Of a DNA stretch of 62,131 bases, positions 41,617 through 52,017 are shown one piece after another. The number at the start of each line of letters is the position of its first letter. Within the stretch, counting starts at the first letter, position 1. The notes under the pieces are model-generated. The model did no database searches. It worked only from the letters and a program-made list of their open reading frames with translations, and was not told the origin of the DNA. The stretch spans positions 1 to 62,131 of the forward strand of contig DAIDLI010000213.1 in the NCBI GenBank assembly GCA_027449545.1. Direction: 5' to 3'. The translations under genes were made by a program, and so were the position numbers. This DNA is from Acidobacteriaceae bacterium (GTDB lineage: Bacteria > Acidobacteriota > Terriglobia > Terriglobales > Acidobacteriaceae).

Positions 41617-43371
41617 ATGAGTTCCACTTCCGTCATCAACTCTCTTCTTTCGTCGTCCTCCGCGAACGTAAATTCGGCGATTGACCTCAGCAATATTCTG
41701 GCATCCGCGTCGGGATCGAGCACCCCTGGAATCGACGTCACCGCCGCGGTCAATGCAGCGTTGTATGCCGACCGGGCAACGGAAAGAGTCTGGCAATCCG
41801 ATCAGGCAACCCTGACCAGCCAGATGTCCGCCGTGAGTTCCATCGAGACGGCCACCCAGGCGCTGCAGAACGACATGGAGAGCCTGAACAGCCTGGCTGG
41901 TCCATTTGCCGCGCGCACGGTAAGTTCTTCGAATAGCAATGTGGTCACGGGCTCCGCAGCGGCCGGCACGACCTCTGGCGTTCATACCGTCGTTGTGAAC
42001 AGCCTGGCCACCTACGGCTCCTGGTATTCCGATCTGGCTTCCAGTGCGACCGCGACCCTGCCCACCTCATCGATGACGATCACCTCCGCGTCCGGGGCAA
42101 CCGCGACCTTCGCTCTGGGCAACGGCAATGCGGGCGACAATCTCAACGATCTGGCCACCGCCATCAATGCCAATACGAGCCTGGGCGTCACCGCCAGTGT
42201 GATGACGGATTCCACCGGCTCGCGGCTGGCCATCGTTTCCAACTCCCTGGGCACGGCCAATGACTTCAACATTACGTCGCCCAACTACACCGGCACCTCC
42301 TGGACCTCGTCGGAGATGCCGACCGGCTCTACGCTGGGAGCCAATACCATCACGCTCTCCAATGCCGCCGGCGCGAACCTCTCGATCACCTCGACTTCCG
42401 GTGAAACCTACGCGCAGTTTGCCACCCAGATCAACAACGCGGTGAGCTCGTACAACGCTACCGCAACGGCAAATGGGACCGCTACGCTGAACGTCAATGC
42501 CACGGCAGGCAGCACCTCCTCTGGAACGAACCTCAATATCGCGAGTACCGATGGCAGCGCTTTCACCATCAATCAGCCTGCCTTCGGTTTCACGCAGGCT
42601 AACGCGGCCACTGATGCGACCCTGACCGTCGATGGCGTGCCTGTGGATAGCGCCTCGAACACCGTGACAGGAGCAATTCCAGGAGTGACGCTCAGCCTGG
42701 TTGGGACCAGCGTGGGAACGCCGGTCACGCTCACCGTGGCCCCGGATGCCACGCAGATCTCCGGCGCGATCAATCAGTTCGTGACGGACTACAACTCTGC
42801 CATTAACTTGGTGAACCAGCAGTTTGCCGTTACCAGCGGCACCGATTCCTCTGGAAATCCAACCGCCAGCCAGGGCGCGCTAGGCTCTGATCCCACCTTC
42901 GCCAACCTGCAAGCCACGCTGGAGCAGGCACTGAACTATGTCTATACGCCATCTTCTGGAACAACCACGGTCTCCAGTCTCCGCGATCTGGGCATCACGG
43001 TTGGGAATGATGGAACGCTCTCCGTGGATAACGGCACGCTGGACACGGCTTTGGCAACCAACCCCACCGACGTCCAGAACTTCTTTGAGGGTTCGGCGCT
43101 CAATGGTTTTGCCAACAACCTCTACACCGCCTTGAATGGCTTTACCTCGCCCGGCAACGGAGCTTTCCAGGTGGATCTGCAGAGCATGCAATCGCAGTGC
43201 AACGACTACACCTCGCAGATCAACGACTTCGAGGCGAACTATATTGCTGGGCAACAGGCGATTCTAACCGCTGAATTCAGCACCGCCGAGCAGGCGCTGC
43301 AGACCTTGCCCGAACAGATGCAGCAGCTCAACGCCGAGCTCGGCTTTAACAACAACCCGCTGGGAGGCTGA
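41617..43371 (+). CDS. fliD: FliD, filament cap protein
   Basis: 584 residues. The N-terminal helix contains the FliD region GIDVTAAVNAALYADRATERVWQSDQATLTSQMSAVSSIETATQALQNDMESLNSLAGPF, and the C-terminal LQSMQSQCNDYTSQINDFEANYIAGQQAILTAEFSTAEQALQTLPEQMQQLNAELG is typical of the leg helices. A large β-rich, Ser/Thr-rich middle is variable. The cap folds incoming flagellin at the tip. fliS follows after one base with a GGGAGG site at the end of this gene. Confidence 0.95.
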   Translation: MSSTSVINSLLSSSSANVNSAIDLSNILASASGSSTPGIDVTAAVNAALYADRATERVWQSDQATLTSQMSAVSSIETATQALQNDMESLNSLAGPFAARTVSSSNSNVVTGSAAAGTTSGVHTVVVNSLATYGSWYSDLASSATATLPTSSMTITSASGATATFALGNGNAGDNLNDLATAINANTSLGVTASVMTDSTGSRLAIVSNSLGTANDFNITSPNYTGTSWTSSEMPTGSTLGANTITLSNAAGANLSITSTSGETYAQFATQINNAVSSYNATATANGTATLNVNATAGSTSSGTNLNIASTDGSAFTINQPAFGFTQANAATDATLTVDGVPVDSASNTVTGAIPGVTLSLVGTSVGTPVTLTVAPDATQISGAINQFVTDYNSAINLVNQQFAVTSGTDSSGNPTASQGALGSDPTFANLQATLEQALNYVYTPSSGTTTVSSLRDLGITVGNDGTLSVDNGTLDTALATNPTDVQNFFEGSALNGFANNLYTALNGFTSPGNGAFQVDLQSMQSQCNDYTSQINDFEANYIAGQQAILTAEFSTAEQALQTLPEQMQQLNAELGFNNNPLGG

Positions 43372-43372
43372 T

Positions 43373-43834
43373 GTGGTAACGCGGATGAACAGAGCAAGAA
43401 CCTATCGCGACTGTGCTGTTGCCGGGGCGACTCCGATTGGCCTGCTGGTCGCATTGTTCGACCGCCTGGCGAGCGACTTTCGCAATGCGGCCGACGCCAT
43501 TCGCTGCGGCGACATCGAAGCCCGTTGCCGCGAAACCAATCACGCGTTCCTGATTCTCGGGCAGTTGGACAGCTGGGTCGATCTCGAAAACGGAGGCGAT
43601 TCGGCGCGCCAGATCGCGGCGTTTTACGCGCAACTGCGTTCCGCCGTGGTTCAAGCCTCTACCCAGCAATCGGCCGCCATCCTGGACGGCGCGATCGAGA
43701 GCGTTCTGAATGTTCGCAGCAAATGGCAGGAACTCGATCGGGTCGCCGATGCTCCAGCCCTGCAAGCGACTCCGATGATTGCGGCCGGAGAAGTGCCTTA
43801 CTCGGAAAGGCCGTCTTTGTCCCTAACTGCATAA
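43373..43834 (+). CDS. fliS: FliS, flagellin chaperone
   Basis: 153 residues, GTG start with GGGAGG five bases upstream (an ATG at 43385 would be an alternative). RTYRDCAVAGATPIGLLVALFDRLASDFRNAADAIRCGDIEARCRETNHAFLILGQLDSWVD matches FliS (the usual YxxxxVxTAxPxxLIxxLYDxxxxxL pattern). Prevents flagellin from polymerising in the cytoplasm. fliT is not seen. Confidence 0.93.
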   Translation: MVTRMNRARTYRDCAVAGATPIGLLVALFDRLASDFRNAADAIRCGDIEARCRETNHAFLILGQLDSWVDLENGGDSARQIAAFYAQLRSAVVQASTQQSAAILDGAIESVLNVRSKWQELDRVADAPALQATPMIAAGEVPYSERPSLSLTA

Positions 43835-43909
43835 CCCATGGTCCGGTGCATGGAAGGAAAGCTTCCCCGCGAGCAAATTCACAGTGAAGTTGGCATGGAG
43901 CGAACAACA

Positions 43910-44272
43910 ATGGACATCCTCCTGGTTGATGACAGTCGAACGATGCGCGTGATTCTGCAGCGCGCAATTCGCCAGGCCGGTTACCGGTCCCTCGATGTAG
44001 CGGAAGCTGAAAACGGAGCCCAGGCAATCAACGCTTTGCGGGGCAAGAGCCCCAAGCTTGTGCTCTCTGACTGGAACATGCCGGAGATGTCGGGGCTGGA
44101 TTTTCTGAAGCAGCTGCGCTCGGAGCAGAACCAGGTTCCGTTCGGTTTTGTGACTTCGGAGACTTCGCCGGACATGCGCAAGCTGGCCATGCAGGCCGGG
44201 GCCACTTTCATGCTGAGCAAGCCGTTCACGCCTGATGATATTCAGGATGCGCTCGCGCCGATCCTGGGCTGA
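43910..44272 (+). CDS. cheY: CheY-like response regulator (second copy)
   Basis: 120 residues, a single receiver domain: acidic pair at 7–8 (LVDDSR), phospho-acceptor Asp 54 (LSDWNMPEMSG), Lys 104 (LSKPF). ATG codons at 43895 and 43910 are both in frame; the latter starts at the conserved MDILLVDD. It lies between fliS and a CheX/CheC-like gene, the typical neighbourhood of a motor-directed CheY and its phosphatase, separate from the cheA operon 40 kb away. Confidence 0.92.
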   Translation: MDILLVDDSRTMRVILQRAIRQAGYRSLDVAEAENGAQAINALRGKSPKLVLSDWNMPEMSGLDFLKQLRSEQNQVPFGFVTSETSPDMRKLAMQAGATFMLSKPFTPDDIQDALAPILG

Positions 44273-44281
44273 GAGGACACC

Positions 44282-44743
44282 ATGGCGGAACCAACTGCAT
44301 TCGCGCTCTCACGCCACTTCACCAGCCTGATCAATCGCGAAGTCGCCTTTGCCCAATCCACTGCCGCGCTTGAGACCAAAACGCCCAAGGTGTTCGGCGT
44401 CTACGTGGTTTTCCCCGAGCAAACGGCGCTGGTGGTCAAGGCAGATCTCTCGCTGCTCGGCTCCTTCGCCGGCGCGCTCATCGGCTTGCCGGACGCAGAA
44501 GTAAAACAGCGGGTGAGTTCTGCTGCAATTGACGAGCTCTTGCGGGATCCGGTTCAGGAAGTGCTCAATGTCGCGTCGGCAGTGGTTTCCAGTGTGGGCA
44601 GAGCCGTTTTCAAATCGATGACCATGAACCCCATCTATCTGCACCCGGACGCCGAGAAGGCTCTCAATCATCCTTTGCATCGCAGCTATTTTACGGTCCG
44701 GATCAACGGTTATCAGGGGGGCAGATTCTGCGTGTTTGAATAG
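44282..44743 (+). CDS. CheX/CheC-like protein, possible CheY phosphatase
   Basis: 153 residues. The helix LRDPVQEVLNVASAVVSSVGRAVF contains E93-x2-N96, the catalytic pair of the CheC/CheX/FliY phosphatases (usual form ExxNxxG; here a Ser replaces the Gly). Surrounding strands (VVFPEQTALVVKADLSLLGSFAGALIGLP) could form the matching fold. Ten bases after a cheY gene. Called from one short motif and context; an unrelated conserved motility protein is possible. Confidence 0.55.
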   Translation: MAEPTAFALSRHFTSLINREVAFAQSTAALETKTPKVFGVYVVFPEQTALVVKADLSLLGSFAGALIGLPDAEVKQRVSSAAIDELLRDPVQEVLNVASAVVSSVGRAVFKSMTMNPIYLHPDAEKALNHPLHRSYFTVRINGYQGGRFCVFE

Positions 44744-44917
44744 GCAGCATTTCGGCAGCCATCGATGCGTATCAACGACCGGCACGGTGACAGCTGAAGG
44801 CACTGGAACAGGGCGGTTACCGGAAGCTCTAGCGAGCGAACACCACGGTCGTAACCAGAAGGCTCGGGGCAGAAGAACCTCAATCGAAGCGACACTTCAC
44901 CTTGATCGGACGCTCGC

Positions 44918-45805
44918 ATGTTGACGATTTTCGGAATTCTGCTGGTCTTCATCTGCATCATCACCGGCTTTCTCATGGAGAAGGGAAAGATCGGGGTGCT
45001 CTTGCAGCCGGCGGAGGTGGTCATCATCGCGGGCGCGGCGCTCGGAACCTTGCTTGCCGCCAATCCCCTGTATCTTCTCAAGCGGATTCTGGCCCGCCTC
45101 ACAGCGGTCTTCAAGGGAACACAATATCCGCGGCAGCGATACCTGGATACGCTCAAGATGCTCTTCGATATTCTGGCCCGCTCCCGAAGAGAGGGCACTA
45201 TCGCCATTGAGTCGGACGTGGAGGAACCGGAGAAGAGCGCGATCTTTTCGCGCTATCCGCAGTTTCTGGCGGACGAGCACGCACGCTGCTTCGTTTGCGA
45301 CACGCTGCGCATGGCGATTACGGGAGGGGTGAGTTCCCTGGATGTCGATCAGATGATGGAGCTGGATATGGAAATCCATCATCAGTCAGCGCAGCAGTCG
45401 ATCTCGGCCTTGCACACCATGGCCGACGCGCTGCCCGGCTTGGGAATTGTCGCCGCGGTGCTCGGGGTTGTGGTGACGATGGGCGCGCTGGGAGGTCCGC
45501 CCGAAGAGATCGGGCGCAAGGTCGCAGCCGCTCTGGTCGGCACTTTTCTGGGCATTCTGCTGTGCTACGGCGTCGTTGGGCCACTCGCCGCCAATGTCTC
45601 CAAAACGGTTGAAGAGGAGCATTGCTACTATCACGTTCTCCGGGTGGTTCTCATCGCCTTCATCAAAGGCACCTCGCCGATCATGGCGGTGGAGATGGGC
45701 AGGCGGGCCGTGCCCGAGCAGTGCCGCCCGAGCTTTGGGGAGCTGGAAAAGATTTGCCGGCAAAAGGTCGTCGAAGTGCCGGCCGTGGAAAGTGCAAGCG
45801 CCTAG
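44918..45805 (+). CDS. motA: MotA, flagellar stator protein
   Basis: 295 residues. Four membrane helices (about 1–20, 28–50, 165–190, 200–225). Characteristic regions: GAALGTLLAANP, a long cytoplasmic loop with charged residues (RSRREGTIAIESDVEEPEKSAIF), and ALPGLGIVAAVLGVVVTMGALGGPPEEIGRKVAAALVGTFLGILLCYGVVGPLAA, which holds the proline residues of the channel. Twelve bases before motB. A 174-base gap upstream contains no clear promoter of the sigma-28 class. Confidence 0.97.
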   Translation: MLTIFGILLVFICIITGFLMEKGKIGVLLQPAEVVIIAGAALGTLLAANPLYLLKRILARLTAVFKGTQYPRQRYLDTLKMLFDILARSRREGTIAIESDVEEPEKSAIFSRYPQFLADEHARCFVCDTLRMAITGGVSSLDVDQMMELDMEIHHQSAQQSISALHTMADALPGLGIVAAVLGVVVTMGALGGPPEEIGRKVAAALVGTFLGILLCYGVVGPLAANVSKTVEEEHCYYHVLRVVLIAFIKGTSPIMAVEMGRRAVPEQCRPSFGELEKICRQKVVEVPAVESASA

Positions 45806-45817
45806 CGCGGCGGAGCC

Positions 45818-46579
45818 ATGGAACCCGAATCGATCCGCATCGTCCGCAAGAAATCGCTGACACATCAGCCCCACGGCGGCGCGTGGAAGGTCGCCTATGC
45901 CGATTTTGTGACCGCGCTCATGTCGTTGTTCATCGTGCTTTGGCTGATGAACAGCAGCCGTCCCATCCAGGAGGCGGTGGGTGGGTATTTCCGCGATCCG
46001 TACGGTGTCGCGCGCAAGCCCACCACCGGCCGTGGCCCCGGAGAGCGCATTCTGACGCCGAAGGAAAATCTCGCCCGGCTCAAGCAGAAGCTACTCAACG
46101 ATCTGGCGTCGCTGCCGGAGTTTCCCAAGCTGAAGAACCAGATTGAGATCACGGTGACCGAAGAGGGCCTGCGCATCGAACTCATTGAGAATGCCAAGGG
46201 CACATTCTTTGAGAACGGAAAGTCGCAGCCGACGGAAGCGCTGGTCGCCGTTCTCAAAGTGCTTGCGCCCGAGGCCGGCAAATTGCCCAATCCCGTCTCC
46301 ATTGAGGGGCACACGGATGCCAAGCCCTTTTCCAATGCGCACATTTACAGCAACTGGGAGTTATCCAGTGACCGCGCCAATGCCGCGCGCCGCTTGATGG
46401 AAGCATCGGGATTGCACGCCGGGCAGGTGGTGGCGGTGCGCGGCTACGCGGACCGCAGGTTGCGCGATCCCAAGCACCCCTTCAATCCCTCCAACCGGCG
46501 CGTCTCGATCCTGATTCAATATCTCCCCGATAACGTGAAGCAGACCACGGGACAGGTGCCCACGTCCGTCCGCCGCTAG
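45818..46579 (+). CDS. motB: MotB, flagellar stator protein
   Basis: 253 residues. N-terminal helix GAWKVAYADFVTALMSLFIVLWLMNS carries the proton-binding Asp 29 (proton-type stator sequence). A linker leads to the OmpA-like peptidoglycan-binding domain (SIEGHTDAKPF, SNWELSSDRANAARRLMEASGL, PFNPSNRRVSILIQYL). Anchors the stator to the wall. It ends the motility locus; the next gene is convergent. Confidence 0.97.
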   Translation: MEPESIRIVRKKSLTHQPHGGAWKVAYADFVTALMSLFIVLWLMNSSRPIQEAVGGYFRDPYGVARKPTTGRGPGERILTPKENLARLKQKLLNDLASLPEFPKLKNQIEITVTEEGLRIELIENAKGTFFENGKSQPTEALVAVLKVLAPEAGKLPNPVSIEGHTDAKPFSNAHIYSNWELSSDRANAARRLMEASGLHAGQVVAVRGYADRRLRDPKHPFNPSNRRVSILIQYLPDNVKQTTGQVPTSVRR

Positions 46580-46616
46580 CAGCAAGAATCGCCAGGGCTC
46601 TACTCGTCCCTCGCAT

Positions 46617-47789
46617 TCAACGGCTGTTGGCGATCCTCACCAGAACCACGCCGTGCTCCGGCACTTCGGCGGAAAAGTTCCGGTGAAAGGTCCCCAGGTT
46701 CTTTCGCTGCCACAGATCGCGAACGGAGGCGTTCTCGTGCAGGCCTATCTTCGAGAAATCGACCGCGATGTGAACATTGCCCTGCTCGCGATTGAAGAGG
46801 CCCACCGCCCTGCTGCCGTCCTTGAGCGGCTTCACCATCACCACAATCGGCCCTTGCTCCATCGCGATATGCCCTTGCCGCCCCAGCTCATCCTGATCGA
46901 TGGCGATCACCTCCGGATTGGTCAAAGCGGACAGCGTCTCGGGTCTCATCTGAGTGAGATCGTTTCCTGCAATCAGCGGCGCTGCCAGCAGGCTCCACAG
47001 ACTCATCTGCATCCTGTATTCCTTCGCGCTCATGCCGCCGTTGCCAATCTCGAGCATGTCGGGATCGTTCCAGTGCCCGGGGCGCGCAAACCTCTCCAAC
47101 CCTTCCTGCCCAAACCCCACCGCCAGCATGCGCGCGTAGTTGTCCTGGATGTCTCCGGTGGTACGCCACAGATTGGCGCCTTCTTGAGCGGCATAGAGCC
47201 ACACTGCGCCGCGCCCGTGGATGCTGTAGACGATGGGTCTTCCGGTTGCGGCCAGAGCGGCGCTCATCTTGCGGATCGCGAGCGGATACTGGTCCTGCTG
47301 ATACACCGTGCCGGCTGTGCACCAGTCGTATTTCAGGTAGTCCATGCCCCAGGCCGCGAACATCTTCGCATCCTGCCGTTCGTGCTTGTAACTGCCCTCA
47401 AAGTTGCCGCAGGACTTCGGACCGGGAGACGAGTAGATGCCGATCTTGAGCCCCTTGCTGTGCACGTAGTCTGCGAGCGCCTTCATGTCCGGGAAGTTGC
47501 GGTTGGGGTGCAGAACCCCGCTCGCGTCCCTTTGTCCCTCCCAGCCCTCATCGATGTTGATGTACTCATAGCCGGCGGCCTTCATCCCGCTTGCCACCAT
47601 CGCGTCTGCCTGGGCGCGGATCAGCTTGTCGCTGATGTGAGGCCCGAAGCGGTTCCAGCTATTCCATCCCATCGGCGGCGTCATGGCCAGGGTTGTCTTC
47701 GAAGGGGCCGTGCTCGGCCCCCGCACAGCTTGCGCAGCGGCCGAGATGGCAAACAGGACCAGCACAGAGGAAATCAGCATCTTCCGCAT
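46617..47789 (-). CDS. GH27 alpha-galactosidase, secreted
   Basis: 390 residues. Signal peptide (MRKMLISSVLVLFAISAAAQA), then a (β/α)8 barrel with MGWNSWNRFG near 40, INIDEGWEG near 80, the nucleophile Asp 155 in YLKYDWC, and the ARPGHWNDPDMLEIGNG motif (about 236–250) that holds the acid/base Asp. A C-terminal β domain follows. Removes terminal alpha-galactose from plant oligosaccharides and galactomannan. A terminator-like hairpin separates it from nrdJ upstream, so it probably has its own promoter. Confidence 0.93.
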   Translation of the reverse strand: MRKMLISSVLVLFAISAAAQAVRGPSTAPSKTTLAMTPPMGWNSWNRFGPHISDKLIRAQADAMVASGMKAAGYEYINIDEGWEGQRDASGVLHPNRNFPDMKALADYVHSKGLKIGIYSSPGPKSCGNFEGSYKHERQDAKMFAAWGMDYLKYDWCTAGTVYQQDQYPLAIRKMSAALAATGRPIVYSIHGRGAVWLYAAQEGANLWRTTGDIQDNYARMLAVGFGQEGLERFARPGHWNDPDMLEIGNGGMSAKEYRMQMSLWSLLAAPLIAGNDLTQMRPETLSALTNPEVIAIDQDELGRQGHIAMEQGPIVVMVKPLKDGSRAVGLFNREQGNVHIAVDFSKIGLHENASVRDLWQRKNLGTFHRNFSAEVPEHGVVLVRIANSR

Positions 47790-47881
47790 TCAGAGAGCTC
47801 CCATTGGATGACAGGCCTTGCCTCCCGATTCTAGCGGCTGGGAGATCTCCTGGGTCCGGCAGTGCGCCTCGCCAAAAAATT

Positions 47882-47903
47882 GTGGGGGCCGTGAGGCCCC
47901 CAC
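47882..47903 (-). terminator. Rho-independent terminator of nrdJ
   Basis: Perfect arms GTGGGGGCC (47882–47890) and GGCCCCCAC (47895–47903) with a 4-base loop; on the minus strand AATTTTTT follows immediately (47881–47872). A second hairpin, CCGGTC/GACCGG, sits at 47909–47924. Confidence 0.85.
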
Positions 47904-48032
47904 TCCAGCCGGTCAGTGGACCGGCGCTACGTTTGTGCAGCTCCCGGGTTCCGTTCTCGCTTGCGCTCGGAGTTCACCCGGGGTTCCTGTTGCACGTGCT
48001 GCTGCTGCTGCGCTCCTACTGGAGCCTGTTGC

Positions 48033-51314
<3,282 letters not shown>

Positions 51315-51525
51315 ATAGATCCTCTTGGTCAGCAATTTTTGGCGAAAACGCCTGAGCCTCCCAAGGCATGGGCCCGGAAGGGATAAAGCCGGAAGCAACA
51401 AAAAGCTACGGAACCGGGGTTGAGAAAGAAGCCTTGAAAATCAGCCTCGAATATGAGCTTCGAGCGGCTCGCCGGAACTTCCACCGGGCTGTGTTCATGA
51501 AGGCCAGATTACAGCCGCAGATGAA

Positions 51526-51554
51526 AAAATACCGCTGTAGCTGGTGCATGTCAA
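51526..51554 (-). promoter_or_regulatory. Sigma-70-type promoter of nrdJ
   Basis: Minus strand: TTGACA (51554–51549), 17 bases, TATTTT (51531–51526). Expected start near 51519, leaving a leader of about 205 bases to the nrdJ ATG. Confidence 0.7.
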
Positions 51555-51561
51555 CACCAAA

Positions 51562-51577
51562 CCACAATATCTAGTAT
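51562..51577 (-). promoter_or_regulatory. NrdR box upstream of nrdJ
   Basis: ATACTAGATATTGTGG on the minus strand agrees with the NrdR consensus (ACACwATATATwGTGT) at 12–13 of 16 positions, directly upstream of the -35. Sixteen bases with weaker likeness (9 of 16), GCACCAGCTACAGCGG at 51532–51547, fill the -35/-10 spacer, at the centre-to-centre distance of 30 bases typical of paired boxes. Confidence 0.6.
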
Positions 51578-51579
51578 TT

Positions 51580-51970
51580 TGATGGCAAAAAGAGCATCCC
51601 GATGCGCAATATGGGAGGAACCGCTGTGGAAACCCTCCAAAAGCCGCTCCGGATGCGGGGTCCGGTTGGAGGGAAGCGGCTCGATCGCGCCGCAGAGCTC
51701 CGCCGGATCCTCTCCGGCCTTTTTAAGGCTAGCCCCGTCCAGGCGTGCCCACAAGGCGCGGAACTGGTGCAGTTTGCGTGGAAACCATGTGGAAGTGTGG
51801 ACAAGCGGGGACGGAAATGGGCTGAGACGAAGCTGCACGGGACGCACGCTGCGCACTGCGCGTTTCAACTGGACCGCCGAAATGAGACAGCCGGTCTGCC
51901 GACGGGCTCGGCTGAAGGACCTGGTCCCTCAGCAAGCGCCAAAACCTCAGCGCCCTTCAGATTTCCGGCG
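51580..51970. other. Non-coding stretch upstream of nrdJ and downstream of the lyase gene
   Basis: No gene with recognisable features; a plus-strand frame of 148 codons (51602–52048) and a minus-strand frame of 105 codons have no conserved character and run through the terminator-like hairpin or the lyase end. Nothing else identified here. Confidence 0.6.
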
Positions 51971-52004
51971 CAGGGTGACTCCTCCTTGAGGAAGAGCCAC
52001 CCTG
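51971..52004 (-). terminator. Terminator-like hairpin after the PL4-type lyase
   Basis: CAGGGTG (51971–51977) pairs with CACCCTG (51998–52004), and CTC/GAG plus TCCT/AGGA continue the stem. Thirteen bases past the lyase stop on the minus strand; no T run. Confidence 0.55.
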
Positions 52005-52017
52005 TAGGAGTGCCCCC

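Noticed and set aside
44780..44795. A sigma-54-like CGGCACG-N4-CAGCT before motA
   Set aside because: Three of the most conserved bases are wrong, including the first T of -24 and both Ts of -12; kept out of the feature list.
44736..44795. TTGAAT near the end of the CheX-like gene as a -35 for motA
   Set aside because: No GCCGATAG-type -10 at 15 bases; the nearest similar sequence is off by four bases and mismatched.
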